A stretch of DNA of 7,623 bases, taken from positions 1-7,623 of the forward strand of contig JACMPN010000012.1 of the NCBI GenBank assembly GCA_014377495.1, read 5' to 3'. This DNA comes from Candidatus Sericytochromatia bacterium. GTDB taxonomy: Bacteria > Cyanobacteriota > Sericytochromatia > JACMPN01. Below, in pieces: positions 1 to 5,626 of this stretch. Below the pieces are notes generated by a model. It saw only the letters and a list, made by a program, of their open reading frames with translations, was not told where the DNA came from and ran no database searches. The position numbers and the translations under genes are program-made. Numbering within the stretch: the first letter of the stretch is position 1; every line of letters starts with the position of its first letter.

Positions 1-40
1 CTGCGTTTCATTGCGCGGCCCTGGGGCGGCTGCCCGACAA

Positions 41-73
41 CCCCCGCCGCCCGCCCGCGGGGGCCTCCTTTTT
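41..73 (+). terminator. Possible intrinsic terminator of a gene left of the window
   Basis: A 7-bp GC stem (CCCCCGC at 41-47 with GCGGGGG at 57-63, 9-nt loop) is followed on the plus strand by CCTCC and then five T (69-73). The five bases between stem and T-run make it weaker than a textbook terminator. It would end a plus-strand transcript entering from outside the window, convergent to the phosphatase gene. Read on the minus strand the hairpin has no T-run, so it is a poor terminator for the phosphatase. No coding end is visible in 1-40. Confidence 0.4.
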
Positions 74-94
74 GACGTTTGGTTACCGACAGGG

Positions 95-595
95 TCAATG
101 GGGCGCAGATGGGTTTCTGTCTGCCAGCCTCTGCCGGATCTCGGCCAGCAGGGTGTCGCAGCCGGCATCGACCAGGGCATAGACATCGTCGAATCCCTCG
201 GAGCCGCCGAAGTACGGATCGGGCACGTCCTGATCGGCTGCGTCAGGGACATAGGACATGAACAGCGACACCCGGCTGTGCAGGCGACCTGACGCGTCAA
301 GGGCGAGCAGGTCCTGATGGTTCTGACGGTCCATGGCGACGATGAGGTCGAAGGCCTCGAAGTCCCCGATCGTCACCTGTCGGGCCCGCAGATGGGCCAG
401 GGGCACCCCGTGCTGTTCCGCCACGCGGATCGACTCGCAATGGGGTGGTGCGCCCACATGGTAGCCTCCTGTGCCACAGGAATCGACAGCCACCTGTCCG
501 GCCAGTCCGGCCAGACTCAGCTTGTGGGCCAGCACGCCGTCCGCCAGCGGTGAGCGACAGATATTGCCGAGGCAGACGAACAGGACGCGGTACAT
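95..595 (-). CDS. Low-molecular-weight protein tyrosine phosphatase
   Basis: The 166-residue product is a cytoplasmic phosphatase of the LMW-PTP family, which removes phosphate from tyrosines (some members act on arginine-phosphate or regulate exopolysaccharide kinases). The signature P-loop CX5RS is at the N-terminus: nucleophile C8 in CLGNICRS with R14 and S15. The conserved GTGGYHVGAPP segment is at 41-51, AMDRQN at 87-92, and the general-acid loop DPYFGG at 126-131 with D126. Length is normal for the family. The ATG at 595 is preceded by AGGAG (601-605) at a 5-nt spacing, which fixes the start. It is transcribed divergently from the phospholipase D-like gene, and no cognate tyrosine kinase is nearby, so the substrate cannot be inferred. 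Arsenate reductases share this fold, but the DPY loop and the P-loop spacing favour a phosphatase. Confidence 0.93.
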   Translation of the reverse strand: MYRVLFVCLGNICRSPLADGVLAHKLSLAGLAGQVAVDSCGTGGYHVGAPPHCESIRVAEQHGVPLAHLRARQVTIGDFEAFDLIVAMDRQNHQDLLALDASGRLHSRVSLFMSYVPDAADQDVPDPYFGGSEGFDDVYALVDAGCDTLLAEIRQRLADRNPSAPH

Positions 596-702
596 GGAGA
601 CTCCTATGACTGGGCATGCCTTTACCGAAGCTTAAGGTTTGCTTAGGTCAGCTATGAGGTGAAGGTTACGATAGGAACAGGGTACGACACCGGGGTCAGG
701 TT

Positions 703-708
703 AGGGGG
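703..708 (+). promoter_or_regulatory. Ribosome binding site of the phospholipase D-like gene
   Basis: AGGGGG lies 4 nt before the ATG at 713 and 10 nt before the in-frame ATG at 719. It rules against the longer GTG-start reading from 659, which would put 18 extra residues in front of an otherwise clean lipoprotein signal peptide. Either ATG could be used; they differ by two residues. Confidence 0.6.
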
Positions 709-712
709 ATGG

Positions 713-1963
713 ATGACGATGCGTCTTGGCACGAAGCGGAAACAGATCGCCGGCGGGATGGCCGCGACGTTGGCCGCCCTCGTCGTTGGCTGCGGCACCT
801 CCCTCATCGCACCGCTGCCGAGCGCCAACGGGGTCCAGGGCCTGGGATATACCAGCTCCAAGCTGCAGATGATCGTCGAACCCGAAGCGGGCGTCGGTCC
901 CGTGGTCAGCGCGATCACCAGCGCCACGACCTCCGTGCACATGAAGATGTACATGCTCACCGATCCATCGGTCATTGCGGCGCTCGCTGCAGCCGCCAAG
1001 CGGCTCAAGCCGGTCGACGGCAAACCCGCCGTCCAGCTGCTGATGGAACAGTGGAATTATGACAGCACCGATCCCGACAACCTGCAGAAGGTCCACAACC
1101 CCCGGAACGCCGAGTCTGCCAAGCAGCTTGAAGCGGCCGGCGTGCAAGTCCAGTGGACCAAGAACAAAGAAAATCCCGGGTCTGGTGAATGGTTCAACCT
1201 CACCCACGAGAAGTCGATCGTCATTGATGCCGGCACGGCCAGTCAGGTCGCCTGGATCATGACGGCGAACATGTCGAACTCCGCCTTCACGAAGAACCGG
1301 GAATATCTGATCGTCAACAAGAACAAGGCCGAGGTTGATTACGTCGAAGCCTGTTTCCAGGCCGACTGGTCAGGCACGCCCTTCCGCACGCTTTCCGCCA
1401 ATCTGGTGGTCGGACCCGGCATGGGCCGCTTTGCCAACAACTCCCGCGCCCAGATCATCCGCATTCTGGATTCTGCCAAAAAGTCTATCGGTATCCAGAT
1501 GGAGGTCTTCAACGACCAGGACGTCATGGAAACCCTGGGGATGGCCGTGAAACGCGGCGTCACTGTGCGGATCACGATGGCTCACTTTGAGCCCAAGCGG
1601 CCTGGCGACGTGGAGCCGGACGACATTATCGTCCAGCGCCTCGCCGCATACGGCGTGACCGACATCAAGTTCGCCCGCCAGATCGGCATGCATGCCAAGG
1701 TCATCGTGGCGGACGGGATCCGGGCCTACATCGGCTCGACCAACCTCACCCGGGGCAGCATGGATTCCAACCGGGAGTTGGGGATCCTCACCGACAACGC
1801 CGGGATCATCCAGACGTTGGTCAGCTATGAACAAAAGGACAACCAGGGTGCATCTCCCGCTCCTGGCAAGCCCGTGCCGCCGCCGCCGCCGCCGGCTCCC
1901 AAGGGCACCCGGTCAAAGGCCAGCGCCCAGCACTGGATCATGAACGAGTATCTCGGCACCTGA
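713..1963 (+). CDS. Lipid-anchored phospholipase D-superfamily protein
   Basis: The 416-residue product has a basic N-terminus (RLGTKRK), a hydrophobic stretch and a lipobox VVGC with acceptor cysteine C27, so it should be exported and lipid-anchored. The rest is a two-lobed PLD-superfamily enzyme. The first HKD motif is HEKSIVID (H165, K167, D172) and the second is HAKVIVAD (H327, K329, D334). The second is followed at the standard spacing by GSTN, then NREL. The first is followed by a longer segment ending TANMSN, then NREY. Known family activities are phosphodiester hydrolysis or transfer on phospholipids (PLD, cardiolipin synthase) or nucleic acids (Nuc-type nucleases); the sequence does not settle which. 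The C-terminus has a proline-rich tract (389-394) and a low-complexity tail. It is a single gene with its own start region, divergent from the phosphatase. Catalytic residues are intact. Confidence 0.88.
   Translation: MTMRLGTKRKQIAGGMAATLAALVVGCGTSLIAPLPSANGVQGLGYTSSKLQMIVEPEAGVGPVVSAITSATTSVHMKMYMLTDPSVIAALAAAAKRLKPVDGKPAVQLLMEQWNYDSTDPDNLQKVHNPRNAESAKQLEAAGVQVQWTKNKENPGSGEWFNLTHEKSIVIDAGTASQVAWIMTANMSNSAFTKNREYLIVNKNKAEVDYVEACFQADWSGTPFRTLSANLVVGPGMGRFANNSRAQIIRILDSAKKSIGIQMEVFNDQDVMETLGMAVKRGVTVRITMAHFEPKRPGDVEPDDIIVQRLAAYGVTDIKFARQIGMHAKVIVADGIRAYIGSTNLTRGSMDSNRELGILTDNAGIIQTLVSYEQKDNQGASPAPGKPVPPPPPPAPKGTRSKASAQHWIMNEYLGT
1877..1894 (+). repeat. (CCG)6 trinucleotide repeat
   Basis: Six perfect in-frame CCG codons encode six prolines (residues 389-394) in the C-terminal tail of the phospholipase D-like lipoprotein. 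Gain or loss of units would change linker length without a frameshift. Confidence 0.9.
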
Positions 1964-2020
1964 ACACCGGCATTGGTCGGTCGATTCGCCAGCGGCGCCG
2001 CCTGGCCGTTGGATCGCCGC

Positions 2021-2053
2021 AAAAGCACCGGGGCACGTTGCATCGTGTCCCGG
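2021..2053 (-). terminator. Hairpin, candidate trpBA terminator on the minus strand
   Basis: A 10-bp stem (2028-2037 with 2044-2053, one G-U pair, 6-nt loop TTGCAT) is followed on the minus strand by TGC and four T (2024-2021). It is the first good hairpin after the trpA stop codon, about 270 nt downstream. On the plus strand it lies 65 nt after the phospholipase D-like gene but lacks a T-run there, so plus-strand termination would be weak. The T-run is short and displaced by three bases. Confidence 0.42.
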
Positions 2054-2123
2054 GGCTTCTGGCGATTAGACTCTAACTGCGAACCGGCAGCAAGGGAGCC
2101 GGCTTGCCGGCATCCCGGATTCC

Positions 2124-2152
2124 TTGACCGCACCGGCGGTCCCGGCTAGCAT
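2124..2152 (+). promoter_or_regulatory. Sigma70-type promoter of the small membrane protein gene
   Basis: A -35 box TTGACC (2124-2129, five of six consensus bases) and a -10 box TAGCAT (2147-2152, four of six) are separated by exactly 17 bases. Transcription would start near 2159-2160, and the ATG of the small gene begins at 2160. The predicted mRNA is therefore leaderless or nearly so, which agrees with the absence of a Shine-Dalgarno sequence. Confidence 0.55.
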
Positions 2153-2159
2153 CCGATCC

Positions 2160-2315
2160 ATGAGATGGGACGTGATCGGGACCCTCGTGCTGGTGCTGGC
2201 GGCGATCGCCGTATATACCCGCGGGGGCTTTGCCATGTTTGGCCGCAACCCCCGTACCGACGTGCTCGTCGTGCTGATCGTGGCGTTCGCCTTTGCCGCC
2301 CTTTGGCTGTCCTGA
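2160..2315 (+). CDS. Small two-helix membrane protein, function unknown
   Basis: The 51-residue product has two hydrophobic segments (about 5-20 and 34-50) joined by a short loop carrying R21, R29 and R32. By the positive-inside rule the loop would face the cytoplasm and both ends the outside. I do not recognise the family. The ATG at 2160 has no Shine-Dalgarno sequence, but a promoter ends seven bases before it, suggesting a leaderless transcript. An upstream in-frame TTG at 2124 is part of the -35 box and would add 12 residues; I consider it unlikely. The gene ends 7 bp before the convergent trpA stop codon, with no terminator between, so trpBA read-through would run antisense to the whole gene. 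The membrane-protein composition makes a chance open frame less likely, but this is not proof. Confidence 0.6.
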   Translation: MRWDVIGTLVLVLAAIAVYTRGGFAMFGRNPRTDVLVVLIVAFAFAALWLS

Positions 2316-2322
2316 GGAATTG

Positions 2323-3102
2323 TTAACCGAGGATCTTCCGGAATGCCTGGACCCGCTGGGTCAGCGCCACGACGGCTTCCGGTCCGGCCTCCTCGATGAG
2401 GCGGACAAATGCCGAGCCGACGACGATTCCATCTGCACCCCAGTCGGCCACCTGCTTCGCCTGCTCCGGCGTGCTGATGCCGAAGCCAACGGCCAGTGGT
2501 TGTTTGGTCATCGTCTTGAGGGTGGCCAACTGGTCGGACAGCTGGTTGGCGATCTGCCCCCGTTCCCCGGTGACGCCCGTCGACGAGACGACGTAGACGA
2601 ACGAATCTGCCGTCGCGGTGATTTTTCGCTGGCGGTCGGGCGAGCTCGTCGGGGCGACCAGATAGACCAGGCTCAGGCCGGCATCCGTACATAGCTGCTG
2701 CAGGCCTGCCGATTCTTCGATCGGCAGGTCTGGGACGATCAACCCGTGCACACCACTGGCTGTCGCCTGGGCCACGAACTTGGCCATCCCGAAACGGAAA
2801 ACGGGGTTGTAGTACGTGAACAGGACGAGCGGCACGGTTTGCCGCTGGGTGAAGTCACGGGCCAGTTTGAACACGGCGGTCAGGTTCGCCCCCGCAGCCA
2901 ATGCCTTGTTTGCAGCCGCCTGAATGACAGGGCCGTCGGCGAGGGGGTCGGCATACGGGATGCCCAATTCGATCACGTCGGCACCGCCGGCCACCAGGGC
3001 ATCGAGCAGCCGGGCGGATGTCGGCAGATCCGGGTGTCCGGCCACGATAAACGGCATCAGGGCCGGACGGTCCGGTTGAAAGATAGCGGTGAGATCAAGC
3101 AT
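2323..3102 (-). CDS. trpA: Tryptophan synthase alpha chain
   Basis: TrpA cleaves indole-3-glycerol phosphate to indole and glyceraldehyde 3-phosphate; indole is channelled to TrpB in the alpha2-beta2 complex. The 259-residue product is close to the usual length of about 260-270. The active-site segment ELGIPYADPLADGP (45-58) holds both catalytic acids, E45 and D56, equivalent to E. coli Glu49 and Asp60. Phosphate-binding elements are seen at GVTG (176-179), GFGIS (206-210) and GS (229-230). The start is the ATG at 3102: it overlaps the trpB stop by 8 bp in ATGCTTGA and has a strong GGGAGG site 5 nt upstream. A longer in-frame reading runs back to 3417 inside trpB and is a shadow. trpA and trpB must be co-transcribed and are probably translationally coupled. 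Confidence 0.97.
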   Translation of the reverse strand: MLDLTAIFQPDRPALMPFIVAGHPDLPTSARLLDALVAGGADVIELGIPYADPLADGPVIQAAANKALAAGANLTAVFKLARDFTQRQTVPLVLFTYYNPVFRFGMAKFVAQATASGVHGLIVPDLPIEESAGLQQLCTDAGLSLVYLVAPTSSPDRQRKITATADSFVYVVSSTGVTGERGQIANQLSDQLATLKTMTKQPLAVGFGISTPEQAKQVADWGADGIVVGSAFVRLIEEAGPEAVVALTQRVQAFRKILG

Positions 3103-4297
3103 TGAGGCCTCCCAGTCTGGCGGCGATGGTGTGCACGTCTTTATCGCCGCGACCACTGACGCAGACGAGGATGACCTGATCTGCCGGCAGGGTGGGGGCC
3201 AGTTTTTCCAAATAAGCGATGGCGTGGCTCGTTTCCAGGGCCGGCAGGATCCCCTCCAGGCGGGCCAGTTGTTGCAGCCCGACGAGGGCTTCGTCGTCCG
3301 TGATGGACACATATTCTGCCCGGCCGGTCTGTTGGAGCCAGGCGTGCTCGGGACCGACTCCCGGGTAATCGAGACGGGCGGAGATCGAGTGGGCTTCGAG
3401 GATCTGCCCGTCGTCATCCTGCAGAACCATGCTCATGCTGCCGTGCAGGACGCCCGGCGTCCCCAGTGTGAGGGTGGCCGCTGTCTTGGGGGTCTCAATG
3501 CCCTCCCCGGCCGCCTCCACCCCGATGAGGCGGACACCCGCGTCCGCCACAAAAGGCGCAAACAGGCCCATGGCGTTGCTGCCACCACCCACACAGGCCA
3601 CTGCCACGTCCGGCAGCCGGCCGAGGCGCCCCAGGCACTGCTGCCGGGCTTCGGTGCCGATGACCGACTGGAGCTCGCGCACGATGTACGGATAGGGGGC
3701 GGGGCCTACAACCGAGCCGATGATGTAGTGCGTGTCGTCGACGTTGGTCACCCAGTCCCGGATGGCTTCGCTCGTGGCGTCCTTGAGGGTGCGCGAACCG
3801 GCCGATACCGGACGGACCTCCGTACCCATCAGACGCATCCGGAACACGTTCAGCTCCTGGCGGGCCATGTCCAGCTCACCCATGTAGACGACGCATGCCA
3901 GGCCGAGCAGTGCCGCAACGGTGGCCGTGGCCACGCCGTGCTGGCCGGCGCCCGTCTCGGCGATGAGGCGCCGCTTGCCCATCCGTATGGCCAACAGGCC
4001 CTGACCCAAGGCATTGTTGATCTTGTGCGCACCGGTATGGGCGAGGTCTTCCCGCTTCAGCAGGACCCGCCGCCCTAGGTGGGCGCTCAGCCGTGGGGCC
4101 TCACTGAGAGGCGTCGGCCGGCCCACGTAGTCTTTCCAATACCGTTCCAATTCTTGGCGGTAAGTGGGATCCTGCCATGCCGCAGTCCAGGCCCCTTCCA
4201 GTTCCTCAAGGGCAACCATGAGGGTTTCAGGGACGTAGCGACCGCCGAAGGGGCCGAATCGGCCGAACGCATCGGGGACGGTCTGAGTCTGGGTCAT
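3095..4297 (-). CDS. trpB: Tryptophan synthase beta chain
   Basis: TrpB condenses indole with L-serine to give L-tryptophan, using pyridoxal phosphate. The 400-residue product has the normal family length. The N-terminal FGRFGPFGGRYVPETLM (11-27) is characteristic of TrpB1. The PLP-binding lysine is K92 in HTGAHKINN, the catalytic glutamate E114 is in ETGAGQHG, the phosphate-binding loop GGGSN is at 237-241, and the cofactor-ring serine lies in SGRGDKD near the C-terminus. The ATG at 4297 has AAGGAG (4309-4314) 11 nt upstream. An in-frame ATG at 4321 would add MAQGETRS but has no ribosome site, and the reading that opens at 4414 has no support. The gene is first of a two-gene unit with trpA. 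No other trp gene is in the window, and the short upstream frame has no tryptophan codons that would suggest a leader-peptide attenuator. Confidence 0.97.
   Translation of the reverse strand: MTQTQTVPDAFGRFGPFGGRYVPETLMVALEELEGAWTAAWQDPTYRQELERYWKDYVGRPTPLSEAPRLSAHLGRRVLLKREDLAHTGAHKINNALGQGLLAIRMGKRRLIAETGAGQHGVATATVAALLGLACVVYMGELDMARQELNVFRMRLMGTEVRPVSAGSRTLKDATSEAIRDWVTNVDDTHYIIGSVVGPAPYPYIVRELQSVIGTEARQQCLGRLGRLPDVAVACVGGGSNAMGLFAPFVADAGVRLIGVEAAGEGIETPKTAATLTLGTPGVLHGSMSMVLQDDDGQILEAHSISARLDYPGVGPEHAWLQQTGRAEYVSITDDEALVGLQQLARLEGILPALETSHAIAYLEKLAPTLPADQVILVCVSGRGDKDVHTIAARLGGLNA
3108..3113 (-). promoter_or_regulatory. Ribosome binding site of trpA inside trpB
   Basis: GGGAGG on the minus strand lies 5 nt before the trpA ATG and within the last codons of trpB. 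It fixes the trpA start, and with the 8-bp gene overlap it supports coupled translation and balanced subunit production. Confidence 0.85.
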
Positions 4298-4483
4298 GGA
4301 ACGGGTTTCTCCTTGGGCCATGGGTAAGTGGCAAAACACAGCCATGGTAGGATACCCGGGACAACGGCGCCTAGTGCCTCGTCCCGCCACAAGTTGGCCC
4401 TGCGGGAACTTCACTCAGTGCTGCTTCGTCAATCGACTAATAACAAGACGGGGTGTGACCCTGTTGCGATCATCCGCCAGCAT

Positions 4484-4488
4484 AAGGA
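4484..4488 (+). promoter_or_regulatory. Ribosome binding site of the FN3-like lipoprotein gene
   Basis: AAGGA lies 8 nt before the ATG at 4497. It selects this start over the longer in-frame reading from 4296, which would bury the signal peptide. The AT-richer stretch TAATAA (4438-4443) upstream may be a -10 element, but no -35 box at a good distance is visible. Confidence 0.7.
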
Positions 4489-4496
4489 CCACTAGC

Positions 4497-5285
4497 ATGC
4501 GTGCATTTACCGCTGTCTGTCTCACCGGTGTCAGTCTGGCCGCCACGGCGCTGATCGCCGGTTGCCCCGGTGCCCCGCCGACCACCATCCCGGCGTCCAA
4601 CAGCCCCCTCGGGGTGTCGGTCATCGGCCTGACCCAAATGAAGAACGACGGAACGACGTACAACAGCATCGCCGTCAACTGGCGGGGGATCCCCAGCGGG
4701 ACCAGCCAGGTCGATCTCAACCGCAGCATGGACGCCGGCAGCTCCACCCGGATCAGGACGGCCACGCCGACCGAGACCACCTACACCGATCGTGACGTGC
4801 TGCAGGGCAAGTCCTACCAGTATTCCGTGACGCCGTTCGATGCGAAAGGCGCCCGGTTGGTCGAGCCCACCCGTTCGGAGACCATCCGTCTGGCTTCTGC
4901 GAGCGACATCCCCGCTTCCTCGTTGACCTCTCCGGCAAACAATGCCTTCGTCAGCCGGTCCGACGAAGTCCGTTTCGCCTGGCAGCCGGTGACCAGCGCT
5001 GACTACTACTGGATCCAGGTGCGTGAGACGGGTGCGGACAGCACAAAGCTGACCTACAGTGCCCTGACCAAGGATGCCTCGATCGCCCTCGGCACCCGCT
5101 CCACGGTCGTCGTCCCGGCGTCCCTGAGCGGCACCCTGCCCACGGCAAACGAAGGCGTGCAGAACGGTAAGGTCTACTCGGTGATGGTGACCACGCTGAA
5201 GACGGACCCGCCCGGTGGCGATCTGGCCACGCTGAAGTCCTTGGCCATGCGTGACTCCGCTTCCCAGACGTTCGGCGTCAACTAA
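4497..5285 (+). CDS. Lipoprotein with two fibronectin-III-like domains
   Basis: The 262-residue product begins with a type II signal peptide whose lipobox IAGC gives acceptor cysteine C23. A proline/threonine/serine-rich linker follows. Two beta-sandwich-like segments can then be seen. The first is about 39-132, with the hallmark core tryptophan W62 and tyrosine Y107 and the pattern TYTDRDVLQGKSYQYSVTP. The second is about 143-260, opening with SPANNAFV and carrying W162 and Y227 in similar places. FN3 folds usually mediate protein or carbohydrate contacts at the surface; no catalytic motif is visible, so a binding or scaffolding role in the envelope is the most that can be inferred. The FN3 call rests on pattern, not on a profile search. 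It is a single-gene unit, divergent from trpB and closed by a strong terminator. Confidence 0.82.
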   Translation: MRAFTAVCLTGVSLAATALIAGCPGAPPTTIPASNSPLGVSVIGLTQMKNDGTTYNSIAVNWRGIPSGTSQVDLNRSMDAGSSTRIRTATPTETTYTDRDVLQGKSYQYSVTPFDAKGARLVEPTRSETIRLASASDIPASSLTSPANNAFVSRSDEVRFAWQPVTSADYYWIQVRETGADSTKLTYSALTKDASIALGTRSTVVVPASLSGTLPTANEGVQNGKVYSVMVTTLKTDPPGGDLATLKSLAMRDSASQTFGVN

Positions 5286-5304
5286 AACGACCCAGCTGCG
5301 GCTG

Positions 5305-5337
5305 ACGGCGTCTGTCTTCTGGCAGGCGCCGTTTTTT
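5305..5337 (+). terminator. Intrinsic terminator of the FN3-like lipoprotein gene
   Basis: A 10-bp stem (5305-5314 with 5323-5332, one G-U pair, 8-nt loop TCTTCTGG) runs directly into six T (5332-5337). It starts 20 nt after the stop codon. Confidence 0.93.
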
Positions 5338-5626
5338 CATACGTCCCTCGGCAGGGCAGTGCGCGGTCGGGCCCTACGGCCATTGCGTCAGGAACGGCCG
5401 GACTCCGGCGGGGCAGGTTGTATTAACGACGCGTAAACCGGGTAGGGAGTCCGTAGGTGAGGCCGATGCGACCGGCCGATCCGGGGCCGTGTCCCTGAAC
5501 GGCGGCCGATGGCAGATCTGCCTAAGCTACTATTAAGAATCATCGAATATTCCCGAAACTTCGCAAGCAACGGCCCTGCCGGGCGGATAACCCGGTAGGT
5601 CACAAGAGATTAGGTCGGAGGTCATT
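5338..5626. other. Non-coding upstream region of the LysM protein gene
   Basis: Together with the terminator before it, this forms a 341-base stretch without a gene. It holds three GGCCGAT repeats and an unusually AT-rich patch at 5521-5560 against a GC-rich background. That patch includes TACTAT (5528-5533) and TATTAA, plausible -10 elements about 95 nt before the start codon. No convincing -35 hexamer is found 16-18 bases upstream of TACTAT. GGAGGT (5617-5622), 4 nt before the ATG, is the ribosome site. Open frames here on both strands lack ribosome sites and any recognisable protein character. Confidence 0.5.
5461..5510 (+). repeat. Three direct copies of GGCCGAT
   Basis: Exact GGCCGAT occurs at 5461-5467, 5474-5480 and 5504-5510, with a near copy GGCCGTG at 5485-5491. 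They end about 18 bases before a possible -10 element, a position suited to regulator binding, but short GC-rich repeats may arise by chance in such DNA. Confidence 0.45.

Noticed and set aside
621..672. Promoter candidates for the phospholipase D-like gene (TTGCTT at 639-644, TACGAT at 667-672)
   Set aside because: The spacing between the two boxes is 22 bases, outside the usual range, and no better pair was found.
1370..1834. Minus-strand open frame (154 codons) opposite the phospholipase D-like gene
   Set aside because: It covers the second HKD region of a clear plus-strand gene, has no ribosome site, and its composition is that of a shadow frame.
1988..2006. GCCAG/CTGGC inverted repeat after the phospholipase D-like gene
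   Set aside because: Only five clean pairs, an awkward GC core and no T-run, so it is not called a terminator. Its likeness to the right-edge hairpins is too short to mean much.
3089..4078. Long plus-strand open frame (329 codons) opposite trpB
   Set aside because: It is antisense to a gene with all catalytic residues of TrpB. Its translation is rich in Arg, Gly, His and Asp with no domain, and such shadows are common opposite GC-rich genes.
4298..4414. N-terminal extension of trpB
   Set aside because: TrpB homologues start close to residue 1 as called here; the AAGGAG site supports 4297, and the extension has no ribosome site.
5388..5603. Minus-strand open frame (71 codons) in the gap before the LysM gene
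   Set aside because: GTG start without a Shine-Dalgarno sequence, Arg/Pro-rich translation without structure, and overlap with the probable promoter patch.
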